Assembly (NCBI GenBank): GCA_011523845.1
Contig: WTFV01000071.1
Location: 1-50,950, forward strand
DNA from: Acidobacteriota bacterium
GTDB taxonomy: Bacteria; Acidobacteriota; Vicinamibacteria; Vicinamibacterales; UBA8438
Direction of reading: 5' to 3'
DNA: 50,950 nt
Part shown: in pieces, positions 1 through 8,309 of the stretch
Layout of the letters: every line of letters starts with the position of its first letter
How positions within the stretch are numbered: the first letter of the stretch is position 1
Program-made: the position numbers and the translations under genes
The notes under the pieces: generated by a model
What the model saw: the letters and a program-made list of their open reading frames with translations, nothing else
Databases searched by the model: none
What the model was told of the DNA's origin: nothing

Positions 1-1
1 G

Positions 2-1630
2 ACTGTGCTCGACGTCGGCGCCGGCAGCGGTCGTGATGCCGCATGGTTGTCGAAGATGACGCACGACGTCGTAGCGGTCGACAGGTCCACGCGGATGCTG
101 GCGATTGCCGAGGCGCGTCATGCGGATCTCCCGATCCAGTGGGTAGAAGACTCACTGCCGAAGCTGACGCGTACGTTCAAGACCGGCCTTGCTTTCGACC
201 TCATCGTTCTCAGCGCCGTCTGGATGCACGTGGCGCCTTCCGATCGCGCAAAGGCGTTTCGGAAGCTGATGACGATTCTCAAACCAGGCGGTCTCCTGGC
301 CATAACGCTGCGACACGGGCCGGCCGAAGCCGTACGCGGATTCCACCCTGTGTCGGTCGATGAGATCCGGATGCTCGTCCGGAATCATGGCGCGTTCATC
401 GAGCACGAGACCGTGGAAGACGACGCCTTGGGGCGCCGCGAGATCCGCTGGCGGAAGATCGCCATACGCCTGCCGGATGATGGAACCGGCGCGCTGCCCT
501 TGCTGCGGCACGTCACACTGAACGACAACAAGAGCTCGACGTACAAACTGGGACTGCTGCGTGTGCTCTGCCGTATCGCGGAAGGCGCCGCCGGATTGTC
601 ATGGGAAGCGGACGACGACCACGTGGCCGTCCCGATGGGATTGGTTGCCCTTACGTGGATTCGACTCTACAAGCCGCTGCTTCGTGCGGACCTCCCTCAG
701 AATCCTCTCAATCGCGGCTGTGGCAATCTGGGTTTCGCAACAAACGAAGCATTTCAGAAGCTCGACGCTGTTTCCCACCACGATTTCCGAGTCGGCATGC
801 GCTTCTCCGGCGACATCGCGGGCGCGCTGCATCGGGCTATCAAGGATGCAGCCCGTACGATCGTCGACATGCCGGCGCGGTACATGAAGTATCCCAACGG
901 TGTGCTTCCGATCCTTCCTGTACATGGCCCGGTCACGAAAGTCACCGCCGGCCGCGTCACGCACGTCCAACTGGACGAGGAATACCTGACCCGTTTCGGC
1001 TCGCTACATGTCCCGACGCACCTGTGGGCAGCCGTCCAGCGTTTCAGTGCCTGGATCGAGCCCGCTCTGGTTGCGGAGTGGATTCGATTGACGAAGTCCT
1101 ACGCGGAGCGGCAGGGCAGGCAGCTCGACGACGCGCGGATCGCGGCCGCCATGACGTGGTCGGAACCGACGCGCGACGTGAGCACGGCGCGGGCGCAAGC
1201 CGAACGCCTGCTTGCGGCCGGCCGTCTCTACTGCGTGTGGAGCGGAAAGCGCCTGTCGACGAACAACCTCGACATCGACCATTGTTTTCCCTGGACAGTA
1301 TGGCCGTGCGGCGATCTCTGGAACCTGATGCCCTCCCATAGACAGGTCAACCAGCGCGAGAAGCGCGACCGGCTTCCGACGGATCAACTGCTGCGATCCG
1401 CACAGGATCGGATCCTCGCGTGGTGGAACACGGCCTACCTGGATGGAACGGACCAGCCTACCGCCGATCGCTTCGCGCTGGAGGCCACGGCGAGTCTGCC
1501 CGGCGTCGTTCCGGCCGTGACCGATCTCGACAGCTACTACTCGGCACTGCAAGTACAACGAATCCGCCTGAGACAGAACCAGCAGGTTCCCGAGTGGGGC
1601 GGGGAACGATACCGGGACCCGTCTTGCTGA
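2..1630 (+). CDS. SAM-dependent methyltransferase fused to HNH endonuclease (5' end cut by window)
   Basis: The reading frame is open at the left edge, so the true start lies outside. The visible protein begins inside a class I methyltransferase: the SAM-binding loop VLDVGAGSG comes first, then VAVDRS and the FDLIVLSAVWMHV strand (residues 64-76), ending near residue 170. A middle helical region follows, with DDDHVAVPMGL near residue 205. The C-terminal part holds an HNH nuclease core, DIDHCFPW (from residue 423) followed by NLMPSHRQVN. The usual zinc-binding cysteine pairs of HNH proteins are incomplete (only YCVWSGKRL). Modification and cleavage domains on one chain suggest restriction or phage defence, but the methyltransferase looks like the small-molecule (UbiE/Methyltransf_25) type and no DNA-methylase NPPY motif is visible, so the role is open. 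Confidence 0.75.
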   Translation, partial: TVLDVGAGSGRDAAWLSKMTHDVVAVDRSTRMLAIAEARHADLPIQWVEDSLPKLTRTFKTGLAFDLIVLSAVWMHVAPSDRAKAFRKLMTILKPGGLLAITLRHGPAEAVRGFHPVSVDEIRMLVRNHGAFIEHETVEDDALGRREIRWRKIAIRLPDDGTGALPLLRHVTLNDNKSSTYKLGLLRVLCRIAEGAAGLSWEADDDHVAVPMGLVALTWIRLYKPLLRADLPQNPLNRGCGNLGFATNEAFQKLDAVSHHDFRVGMRFSGDIAGALHRAIKDAARTIVDMPARYMKYPNGVLPILPVHGPVTKVTAGRVTHVQLDEEYLTRFGSLHVPTHLWAAVQRFSAWIEPALVAEWIRLTKSYAERQGRQLDDARIAAAMTWSEPTRDVSTARAQAERLLAAGRLYCVWSGKRLSTNNLDIDHCFPWTVWPCGDLWNLMPSHRQVNQREKRDRLPTDQLLRSAQDRILAWWNTAYLDGTDQPTADRFALEATASLPGVVPAVTDLDSYYSALQVQRIRLRQNQQVPEWGGERYRDPSC

Positions 1631-1689
1631 ACCACGCGGCGGGCGCCTGCGCGTCGCGACTTCGGCCCCCTACCGCGGGGGTACCGCGG

Positions 1690-2255
1690 GGTCAGTCGGC
1701 GGTGTCGGCGCCCTTGATGGCGTCGATGATCAGCGCGCGCAACTCGCGGATGTCTTCCTGCAGGTCGTCGAAGCGGGCGTTGACGTTGGCGTTGAGGTCG
1801 TCGAAGCGGGCGTTGAGGTCGTCGAGGCGGGCGTTGAGGTCGTCGAAGCGGGCGTTGAGGTTGGCGTTCTGCTGGATCATCAGGCCGGCCAGCATCAACA
1901 GCAGGGTGGCGAGTCCGATCCCGGTGCCGACAATGCTCCTGATGATCGCCTTCGTATCGCCGGTCGCGCGGGGAGCCGGGCTCTCGGCGATCGGAGCGTC
2001 ATCCATACTCACAGCGTAGCACTGTTCCTCCGTTCCGGATCGATGTGTCGGAGGTAGTAGTCGGAGGTCGACCTGCGTCCGTCCGCACCAGCAGATCCAT
2101 CAAGGTCTCGAGCCTGGCGCGTTGCGCACGACCGAGTGCCCGCGGACGGACACCCGGTGCTCGGCGAGCACGGCCTGCCACCCGTCGCGGGTGCCGATGG
2201 CGGTCGTTACGTCGAGCAGCCCCGTCTTCTCCTCGCGCTTCGTCAGCCGGGCGAG
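1690..2255. repeat. Direct repeat A of a segmental duplication
   Basis: This segment matches 2649-3193 closely and in the same orientation, offset about 938 bp. It carries membrane/coiled-coil gene copy 1, its upstream region and the last 55 codons or so of a methyltransferase. Identity is almost complete from 1860 to 2197 and then decays, with 2255 the last clearly alignable base. Confidence 0.85.
1692..2006 (-). CDS. Small single-pass membrane protein with heptad coiled coil, copy 1
   Basis: A protein of 104 residues from ATG 2006 (a GTG two codons upstream is possible). A short polar N-terminus ending TGDTKAIIRSIVG leads into one membrane helix (about residues 28-46), then repeated seven-residue units of the form N-A-R-F-D-D-L (about 50-85), then a conserved tail DIRELRALIIDAI. 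The units are encoded by near-identical 21-bp DNA repeats, so length can vary by slippage. Two paralogues lie at 2651-2944 and 4492-4850, on either side of the phosphorothioation-associated methyltransferase. No function is known to me. The layout (membrane anchor plus charged coiled coil) would suit an oligomerising adaptor or scaffold. Confidence 0.7.
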   Translation of the reverse strand: MDDAPIAESPAPRATGDTKAIIRSIVGTGIGLATLLLMLAGLMIQQNANLNARFDDLNARLDDLNARFDDLNANVNARFDDLQEDIRELRALIIDAIKGADTAD

Positions 2256-2262
2256 CCCCCGC
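2100..2262 (-). pseudogene. 3' relic of a phosphorothioation-associated methyltransferase
   Basis: Read on the minus strand, this encodes about 53 residues that align with the C-terminus of the intact gene at 3038-4495: ARLTKREEKTGLLD, then GTRDGWQAVLAEHR and the same RNAPGSRP end. A few substitutions (for example DVTTAIG for DATSTIG) show it is an older or diverged copy. Everything upstream is missing and is replaced by the Fic relic, so the piece cannot make an enzyme. It is the fossil of a second methyltransferase unit. Confidence 0.75.
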
Positions 2263-2263
2263 C

Positions 2264-2437
2264 TCACCGCCGTTCCAGCACCTCCAGCATCTGTGTCGCG
2301 CAGAACACGCGGTTACGTTGCGCGTCGCCCGTCGGGTTCCATTCGAAGGCGGGCGGCAACGGCGCCGGCACGAACGCCGTGTAGCCGGCCGCCAGGCTGA
2401 CCGTCCTCCCGTGCGGCTTCCGGTTGCCGCTTCCCAT
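2264..2437 (-). pseudogene. Internally deleted Fic-family gene: N-terminus joined to C-terminus
   Basis: A 57-codon minus-strand frame runs from ATG 2437 to TGA 2264. Its first half contains GYTAFVPAPLPPAFEW, which resembles the N-terminal segment of Fic/DOC proteins. Its second half contains TGDAQRNRVFCATQMLEVLE, which resembles the extreme C-terminus of the same family. The roughly 300 residues that normally lie between them, including the HPFxxGNGRxxR AMP-transferase core, are absent. The simplest reading is one in-frame internal deletion. The assignment rests on motif recall and not on an alignment. Confidence 0.55.
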
Positions 2438-2648
2438 GCCTGTTCGCGGCCCCGCTGATGGCCGTTCTTCTATATTAGCGATTGCTGGCTGAATCGATAA
2501 TAACTCGCGCGCTCGTTTGCGGCATCGGTAGCAACGGCCGGGGCTCGTGGGGCTGCGGCGACGACGATCCTTCGAACGAGGAATCGACGAGCTTCCTCCT
2601 GTCGTTCGTCTCCATGGTCGCGCCGCCGCCGCAACGACCCCGCCGCGG

Positions 2649-3193
2649 GTTCAGTCGGCGGCGTCGGCGCCCTTGATGGCGTCGATGATCAGCGCGCGCA
2701 GTTCGCGGATGTCTTCCTGCAGGTCGTCGATGCGGGCGTTGACGTCGTCGATGCGGGCGTTGACGTTGGCGTTGACGTCGTCGATGCGGGCGTTGACGTT
2801 GGCGTTCTGCTGGATCATCAGGCCGGCCAGCATCAACAGCAGGGTGGCGAGTCCGATCCCGGTGCCGACAATGCTCCTGATGATCGCCTTCGTATCGCCG
2901 GTCGCGCGGGGAGCCGGGCTCTCGGCGATCGGAGCGTCATCCATACTCACAGCGTAGCACTGTTCCTCCGTTCCGGATCGATGTGTCGGAGGTAGTAGTC
3001 GGAGGTCGACCTGCGTCCGTCCGCACCAGCAGATCCATCAAGGTCTCGAGCCTGGCGCGTTGCGCACGACCGAGTGCCCGCGGACGGACACCCGGTGCTC
3101 GGCGAGCACGGCCTGCCACCCGTCGCGGGTGCCGATGGTGCTCGTCGCGTCGAGCAGTCCGATCTTCTCCTCGCGCTTCGTCAGCCGGGCGAA
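2649..3193. repeat. Direct repeat B of a segmental duplication
   Basis: Second member of the pair with 1690-2255. It covers membrane/coiled-coil gene copy 2, the spacer and the last 50 codons or so of the intact methyltransferase. The arrangement implies tandem duplication of a methyltransferase plus membrane-protein unit followed by loss of most of one methyltransferase. Confidence 0.85.
2651..2944 (-). CDS. Small single-pass membrane protein with heptad coiled coil, copy 2
   Basis: A protein of 97 residues from ATG 2944. The N-terminus and membrane helix are identical to copy 1, but the coiled-coil section differs: here the units read NARIDDV with NANVN spacers, and the protein is seven residues (one heptad, 21 bp) shorter. 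The conserved tail RELRALIIDAIKGAD is kept. The gene lies about 90 bp downstream of the methyltransferase stop on the same strand. The difference between copies is confined to the repeat, as expected if repeat number and sequence change faster than the rest. Confidence 0.7.
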   Translation of the reverse strand: MDDAPIAESPAPRATGDTKAIIRSIVGTGIGLATLLLMLAGLMIQQNANVNARIDDVNANVNARIDDVNARIDDLQEDIRELRALIIDAIKGADAAD

Positions 3194-4495
3194 TCGTGGC
3201 CGCGCCGGGTAGTCGTCGGCGACGAACAGTTCCTTGCGGTGCAGCACGGGCGGATTCGGAGAGCGCGTGTAGTCGCGGAGGTGGAGGTCGAGCCGTTTCA
3301 GATCCGCAACGACGGCACTCCGCAGCGCCGGATGCGCCACGCGGTCGAAGTCCTCGTAGGCGAGGTACGACAAGCGAGCGCGCCGGCGGAAGAGCTTGAC
3401 GAGCGTGAGTCCGTCGACGGCGCCCGCGAGCTGGCGGCCGCACCCTTCATAGACGCGCAGTACCGGCGGCAGGTGCTCGACTGCGGTGTGGTGGACGTAG
3501 AGGGCGTCGGGCAGCAGCTTGCCGACGGTGGCATCGCGGCACGCACGATCCACGGCATCCTGGTCGCCGGTGGAGAACAGGAGGGCGTCTGCTTCCGCGC
3601 AGCCGGACCTGTACGACCCGAAGAAGGCGCGGATGTCGTGTCGCAGTTCGTCCGGCAACGCGCCGAACCGGGGTCGCTTCGGGAACGCCGCCAGGGCGAG
3701 GTACACGAGGACGTCGGCTCGCCGGTCCTGCCGAATGCGATCCCAACGGTCGGCGCTGGTGACCCGGCGGAGTAGCGAGAACGCGCGGGCTACGCTGCCG
3801 AATACCGCCGTCAGTTGCGGTGCAATCGCGAGTTCGCCGTCGACAGGGAGGCGGCCGCGCTCGGTGACGAAGGCCATGAGCGGCTCGATCAGCTCCTCGT
3901 GGTCGGCGACGAGTGCCTGGGATTTCTCGATGCCGGGGATCCGCCTGTGCCTGGAGACCCGGTTGACGGCGAACGACTGGGCGTCGGCCTCGTCGCGGAA
4001 CACGTAGAAGATGCCGGGGGCCGCCGCGACGGGCTGTCGGCCGAGCGCCTGTTCGATCCACTGGCGAAGCTCCTCCTGCGTGAAGAACTTCTGGAAGGTG
4101 CGCCTGCCGGTCACGATCCCGTCGCCCTGGAAGTCGACGGCGGCGTCGGCCGCCTCCCAGTCGAGGCGGGCGGAGACGATGAGGACCTTTCGGGCGAGCT
4201 CCCACGCCGCGGCGAGAACGACGAGGCGCTCGTCCGGATCCTCGATGACGTTGACGACGTAGCCCAGATTCACGATGTCGGCGGGCGCGCGCTCCTCGTC
4301 GGGGAAAAACGCCGGATCCCAGCCGGACACAGGGATTCCCATCTTGTGCAGCCGCAGCAGATCGTCGCCACGGCCACAGCCGTAGTCGAAGAACGTTCGT
4401 TCCTGGTGGACGAGGCCGTCGTCGAGCGCAAGCGCCACGGGGCGGGACAGCGAGGTCCGGCGGATGGCGGTGCGATCGGCTCGCGTCGTGCTCAT
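3038..4495 (-). CDS. DNA phosphorothioation-associated putative methyltransferase
   Basis: A 485-residue protein that I recognise as the family annotated 'DNA phosphorothioation-associated putative methyltransferase' (TIGR04096 type). Family-typical blocks are present in order: the N-terminal TAIRRTSLSRPVALALDDGL, the SAM-binding loop FDYGCGRGDD (about residues 36-45), DIVNLGYVVNVIEDP (about 74), FQKFFTQEELRQWIE, APGIFYVFRDEA, the central AFFGSYRSGCAEAD, VLRVYEGCGR, and the C-terminal LTKREEKIGLLD. Length is normal and the frame is intact. In other genomes the family accompanies dnd phosphorothioation genes, but no dnd gene is in this window. Its start overlaps the end of the degraded membrane-protein copy 3 by 4 bp. 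Target and activity are unproven for the family. Confidence 0.85.
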   Translation of the reverse strand: MSTTRADRTAIRRTSLSRPVALALDDGLVHQERTFFDYGCGRGDDLLRLHKMGIPVSGWDPAFFPDEERAPADIVNLGYVVNVIEDPDERLVVLAAAWELARKVLIVSARLDWEAADAAVDFQGDGIVTGRRTFQKFFTQEELRQWIEQALGRQPVAAAPGIFYVFRDEADAQSFAVNRVSRHRRIPGIEKSQALVADHEELIEPLMAFVTERGRLPVDGELAIAPQLTAVFGSVARAFSLLRRVTSADRWDRIRQDRRADVLVYLALAAFPKRPRFGALPDELRHDIRAFFGSYRSGCAEADALLFSTGDQDAVDRACRDATVGKLLPDALYVHHTAVEHLPPVLRVYEGCGRQLAGAVDGLTLVKLFRRRARLSYLAYEDFDRVAHPALRSAVVADLKRLDLHLRDYTRSPNPPVLHRKELFVADDYPARPRFARLTKREEKIGLLDATSTIGTRDGWQAVLAEHRVSVRGHSVVRNAPGSRP

Positions 4496-4850
4496 CGGGA
4501 AGCGCTGAACCGGAGCATTCTATCCGCCGCGGGATCGGTCGGCAGGGTCGGCGCCCTTGATGCGTCGATGATCAGCGCACGCAGTTCGCGGCTATCTTCC
4601 CGCAGGTCGTCGAAGCGGAAGTTGAGGTCGTCGAAGCGGGCGTTGAGGTTGGCGTTGACGTCGTCGAAGCGGGCGTTGACATTGGCGTTCTGCTGGATCA
4701 ACAGGCCGGCCAGCATCAGCAGCAGGGTGGCGAGTCCGACTCCAGCAGGGTGGCGAGTCCGACTCCGGTGCCCGACGATGCTCTTGATGATCGTCTTCGT
4801 ATCGCCGGTCGTGCCGAGAGCCGGGCTCTCGGCTCGGCCATGCAGTCGTT
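4492..4850 (-). pseudogene. Membrane/coiled-coil protein copy 3, degraded
   Basis: Homologous to copies 1 and 2: TGDTKTIIKSIVG, a membrane helix GLATLLLMLAGL and NARFDD-type heptads. Three lesions are visible. The start region is lost: the only nearby ATG (4840) is in another frame. A 23-bp tandem duplication (AGCAGGGTGGCGAGTCCGAC plus TCC) with one extra base inserts eight residues before the membrane helix while restoring frame. A one-base loss near 4560 shifts the C-terminus so that it now runs to 4492 and overlaps the methyltransferase start as ATGA. It could still be translated from a distant ATG at 5010, but relic status seems likelier. Confidence 0.55.
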
Positions 4851-4906
4851 TGCGGTACCGCTGCCAACTGCGTCCATCGCCCGCGACGCCGCCATCGACC
4901 GCCGGG

Positions 4907-5790
4907 CTACGCCGGGCGGGCGGGCCACAGATGCGCGGAAAGATCCTGCGCGGTCCGCGCGGAACGGAGCGTGCGCAACGGCACGGCGTCAACACGCGGC
5001 GCGAGGGCATACCGTTTGCGGCCCGGATAGATGACGGCGACCTGGTCGAGGCGCAGGTCGTCGAGCGCCGTGCGGATTGAACGCGTCAGGCGGGGAGCGT
5101 CCGCGCGTTTGCACTCGATGCCGAGCCACCGGTCGTTCATGCGTAGCACCAGGTCGATCTCGGCGCCCTGGTGGGTCGCCCAGAAGCAGGCGTCGTCCGG
5201 TTGCAGCAGCGTCAGCACCTGCTCGATCACGAACCCTTCCCAGGACGCGCCGAGCTGGGGATGGGTCAGCAGTCCCTTTTCGGTCCCGATCCCGAGGAGC
5301 TGGTGCAGCAGACCGCTGTCCCGGATGTAGATCTTCGGCGCCTTGACCTGCCGTTTCCCGATGTTCGCGTGGTAGGGCGGCAACTGGCGAACCATGAACG
5401 CATCAGTCAGCAGATCGAGATAGCGCCGCACCGTCGACGGACTCACGTCGAGCGCGCGGGCCGGGGCCGCGGCGTTCCAGATCCGGCCGTGATAGTGGGC
5501 GAGCATGGTCCAGAAGCGGTGCAGCGCGATCGTCGGAGCCCGCACTCCCCACTGCGGCAGGTCGCGTTCCAGCAGGGCCTGGATGAAGTTTCGCCGCCAC
5601 ACCGTGCTGTCGGCATCGTTCGCAGCCAGGCAGGACCGCGGCAGGCCGCCGCGCAGCCACAGGACGGCGGCGGTCGCGTCGTCGAGCTCGCTCAGGTGGA
5701 AGCCGCCCAGCGTCAAACGTTCGATCCGGCCGGCGAGACTCTCCGACGACTGGCGCCGTCCGAATGAGGGCCATCTGCTCGAGGCGAGGA
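4907..5790 (-). pseudogene. DUF4143/AAA_14 ATPase lacking its ATPase domain
   Basis: About 269 residues remain from a TTG at 5716, and the homologous frame extends upstream to about 5790 (SSESLAGRIERLTLGGF). What remains is the winged-helix part (APARALDVSPSTVRRYLDLL) and the C-terminal DUF4143 domain with its nuclease-like signature, GASWEGFVIEQ, EIDLVLR and GIECKRADAP. The N-terminal 110 residues or so with Walker A and B motifs are missing; intact members, such as the one at 11120-12268, have about 380 residues. An in-frame stop precedes the remaining part. Upstream, 5802-5816 keeps a TTTTACC..GAAAAA element like the operator-like site of the intact homologue. Confidence 0.65.
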
Positions 5791-5827
5791 ACCATAGTCG
5801 CTTTTACCACGAAAAACGGTCGAGACA

Positions 5828-5908
5828 TCACCGATTTTCATGCTGTTTCCAAATCACCGGACGACCGACCCGGCCGCTTCCGTCGCGGAAGGAATGGATG
5901 ACGATCAG
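5828..5908 (-). pseudogene. Relic of a Fic-domain core
   Basis: On the minus strand 5908-5828 reads LIVIHSFRDGSGRVGRPV and then ends at a stop. This is the Fic signature HPFxDGNGRxGR with Pro to Ser and Asn to Ser changes. A TGA lies six codons upstream in the same frame, so the piece is isolated. It is separate from the Fic relic at 2264-2437, 3.4 kb away, and may come from the same or another copy. Confidence 0.5.
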
Positions 5909-6061
5909 GCGTAGACCCGACCGTCATGGCAGATGATTGAATCGCCCGGATCGACCGGCCTGAGCCTGGGCCAGTCTGCGCCGTAGAACCGCGTAGAACG
6001 GCGTAGACTTCCGGTCCGGCCGGTTGGGCGGCGATCGGAGCCGCAGGCGACGATTGTCGGG

Positions 6062-6619
6062 CTAATGCGGGTTGTCGTCGTAGAGGTATTCGGCGAGCTT
6101 CAGCGACTCGAGCATGTTGTTCCAGACCTCACTGGCGACCCGCCGGTCTTCCGGCCAGTACTCCATCGTGATGAAGGCCTGGACGTTCCCCCCGCGGGCA
6201 AGGCAGGCCCTGGAATGCGCCTTGCGCTTCTCGTTCGGGTCCATGAAGTCCATCTCCAGCCACAGGTACTCCAGATTGCCGCGGGAGGCGCCCTGCAGCG
6301 GTCCCTTCCGCGTGCACTGCCGCGGGTCGTCGGCCAGCACGGTGTCCTCCATCAGGCTGGCGAGCGGCGGCATGGCGCTCCAGTCGACGATCGATCGGTC
6401 GGGACCCAGTCGAATCACCGAGACCTGCAGGCGCATGTTGTCGTCGGGCGCCTCTCGGTCATGGAGACAGATGGAGTTCCCCTCGGGTTTGAGCACCCAG
6501 CCCGACGGGTACTCGAAGAGCACTGCTCCCCGGTTCGCCACGAAGATGCTGTTGCCGGGCCTGGCCGTCCAGCCGTGATCGTCCGGCAGGTCGAATGTGC
6601 TGCGCTTCCATTCCGCCAC
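6062..6619 (-). CDS. Hypothetical protein (185 aa)
   Basis: The frame opens at a GTG (6619) and begins MAEWKRSTFDLPDDHGW. There is no signal peptide or membrane helix. The sequence is mixed alpha/beta with many aromatic residues (GWVLKPEGNSICLHD, YLWLEMDFMDPNEKRK, ITMEYWPED). I do not recognise a family. It follows the repeat-rich secreted protein gene by 36 bp on the same strand and is probably cotranscribed with it. The overall look (beta-rich, about 180 residues, EVWNNMLESLKL near the end) resembles small proteins that handle an effector or an envelope protein, but that is only an impression. Confidence 0.6.
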   Translation of the reverse strand: MAEWKRSTFDLPDDHGWTARPGNSIFVANRGAVLFEYPSGWVLKPEGNSICLHDREAPDDNMRLQVSVIRLGPDRSIVDWSAMPPLASLMEDTVLADDPRQCTRKGPLQGASRGNLEYLWLEMDFMDPNEKRKAHSRACLARGGNVQAFITMEYWPEDRRVASEVWNNMLESLKLAEYLYDDNPH

Positions 6620-6655
6620 GGTGAACTACCCCCGCTCCCGGTGCTGCCAGCGCGA

Positions 6656-8215
6656 TCAGCGTCCGCTGGATCCGCAGGCGGCTCGCGCGCGCCGCTGCGC
6701 GGCATCCAGCAGATGGAAGAGGTCGCTGTAGGTCTCCCGTCCGGTGCGGGCGGGAACGAATCGGGGCCGGTCGTCGCCGACGGTCAGGCTGCGGACGCGG
6801 GCCGCCGCCGCGGCGACGCGCGCTTCGGCGTCGCTGCACGACGACGCGCGCGAGCTGCCCGAGCCGCCCGCCGCCGTCTCGGCGTCCGCGGCAGCCTGCT
6901 CCGCCGCGCGGGCCGCCGCCGTCAGGGCGCCCGCCCACCGGGCGACATCGTCCAACGGTTCGAGCTCGGCGGCCGCGGTGTCAGCGTGCGCGGGCGCGTC
7001 GTCCAGCGGTTCGGCCTCGGCGGCTGCGGTGTTGGCGCGCGCGGGCGCGTCGTCCGGCGGTTCGAGCTCGGCGTCCGCGGTGCCGGCGCGCGCGGGCGCG
7101 TCGTCCAGCGGTTCGGCCTCGGCGTCCGCGGTGCCGGCGCGCGGGGCGACATCGTTGGCCGGTTCCGGCTCGGCGTCCGCGGTGCCGGCGCGCAGGGCGT
7201 CGTCGCCACCGGGCACGCCGGTTTCTGCCGCAGGGGTGGGCGCAACGTCGGGTACCGGCGCTGCGGTGGTTTCGGCGGCACCCCCGGAAACGTCCGGACT
7301 CGCGGCCACGGTCTCAGCGGCGCCGAGCACAAGGTCCGGGACCGAGGCGGCTGCCGCCACGATGCGCGAACGTAGCGATTCCATGGCGCCCTGCGCGTTG
7401 TCGAGTGCGGCCCGCAACGCGGCGCTGCTTCCGTCGCCGGCCGCACGACGCATCCGGGCGGCCGGATCGGTCTCGCCGTCCACGGCCGCAGCGTGGCGGT
7501 CGGTTTGCGGGATGCGGTTCGCAGCCGCATAGAGCGCATCCATCACCCGGGTGACCTCGTCGACCAGGGCCAGGTCCGCGGCATGCCGCGCCGCGTTCGC
7601 ACGTCGGTGGAGGAGGTTGTCCGCGTCGATCTCGGCGCCGACGTTTCCGACCAGCGCATTCCATCGGACGGGGTCGTCGACGGCTCCCAGATCGCGCATG
7701 CGGGCGGCCAGCCCGCGGATGCGAGCCGACCGGGCGCGGGCCGCGTCGCCCCCGGGGATGCCTACCGCGTCGACATAGAAGGCGTTGGCGGCCGACACCG
7801 CGGCGATGAGCTCGAAGTGCGCGGCGAACGCGGCGGCGAAGCCGTCGAACGGATCGACCCGGTTGTTCGTGCACGGGTAGCCGTTGCCGCAGGTGACCGC
7901 GCCCGCCAGCGCTGCGCGATAGGCGGCGCGGTACGCGAGCAGGGCCGCATCCCGTGCGCGATCTGCTGCGGTGAAGGCGCCGGCCGCCCGCCCGCCCGCG
8001 GCGATGGCCTGCTCGGCCGCATGCAGCAGCGCGTTTCCGTCGGGAGCGCGATCGACGGCTTCTCCGATGCGCCGGACCGCGGCGAAGGCCTCGCGCTCGG
8101 TCGCGGCCGACTCCTGAGAAACCGCCGGCGGCGGCGTCAGCGCCCCCGCGACCAGCGTCAACACGGTGAGCCGTAGCAGTGCATGCACCATGGACTTCAC
8201 CAGCCGCCGTCCCAT
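6656..8215 (-). CDS. Secreted Ala-rich protein with 17-residue tandem repeats
   Basis: Start chosen at ATG 8215 because it gives a normal signal peptide (MGRRLVKSMVHALLRLTVL, hydrophobic core, cleavage near AVSQES); a longer frame begins at 8278. The mature protein has a helical first half with two cysteines (VTCGNGYPCTNN). A low-complexity stretch of about five 17-residue repeats follows, of the type LDDAPARAGTADAELEP (about residues 335-425), then an Ala-rich helical tail with two more cysteines. The repeats are acidic and Pro/Ala-rich, like a surface-exposed linker. No enzymatic motif is visible and the function is unknown. Confidence 0.65.
   Translation of the reverse strand: MGRRLVKSMVHALLRLTVLTLVAGALTPPPAVSQESAATEREAFAAVRRIGEAVDRAPDGNALLHAAEQAIAAGGRAAGAFTAADRARDAALLAYRAAYRAALAGAVTCGNGYPCTNNRVDPFDGFAAAFAAHFELIAAVSAANAFYVDAVGIPGGDAARARSARIRGLAARMRDLGAVDDPVRWNALVGNVGAEIDADNLLHRRANAARHAADLALVDEVTRVMDALYAAANRIPQTDRHAAAVDGETDPAARMRRAAGDGSSAALRAALDNAQGAMESLRSRIVAAAASVPDLVLGAAETVAASPDVSGGAAETTAAPVPDVAPTPAAETGVPGGDDALRAGTADAEPEPANDVAPRAGTADAEAEPLDDAPARAGTADAELEPPDDAPARANTAAAEAEPLDDAPAHADTAAAELEPLDDVARWAGALTAAARAAEQAAADAETAAGGSGSSRASSCSDAEARVAAAAARVRSLTVGDDRPRFVPARTGRETYSDLFHLLDAAQRRARAACGSSGR
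6935..7205. repeat. 51-bp minisatellite within the secreted-protein gene
   Basis: About five and a half copies of a 51-bp unit, seen on the plus strand as recurring GCGCGTCGTCC(A/G)GCGGTTC and GCGGTG(C/T)(C/T)GGCGCG blocks. Each unit encodes 17 residues, so changes in copy number keep the frame. Units differ at a few positions, so the array is not newly amplified. Confidence 0.8.
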
Positions 8216-8309
8216 CGCCGCGTATCGAGCACCGGGGCCGGACTTCCGCCAGCGCCGGACCACGCGGTTCCACCGCATGTACGCGCCTTCGACTACCTTA
8301 CTCTCTCCC

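Noticed and set aside
6935..7205. CRISPR array
   Set aside because: The repeats are contiguous 51-bp coding units with no unique spacers, inside an open reading frame. No other regularly spaced repeats with unique spacers were seen in the window.
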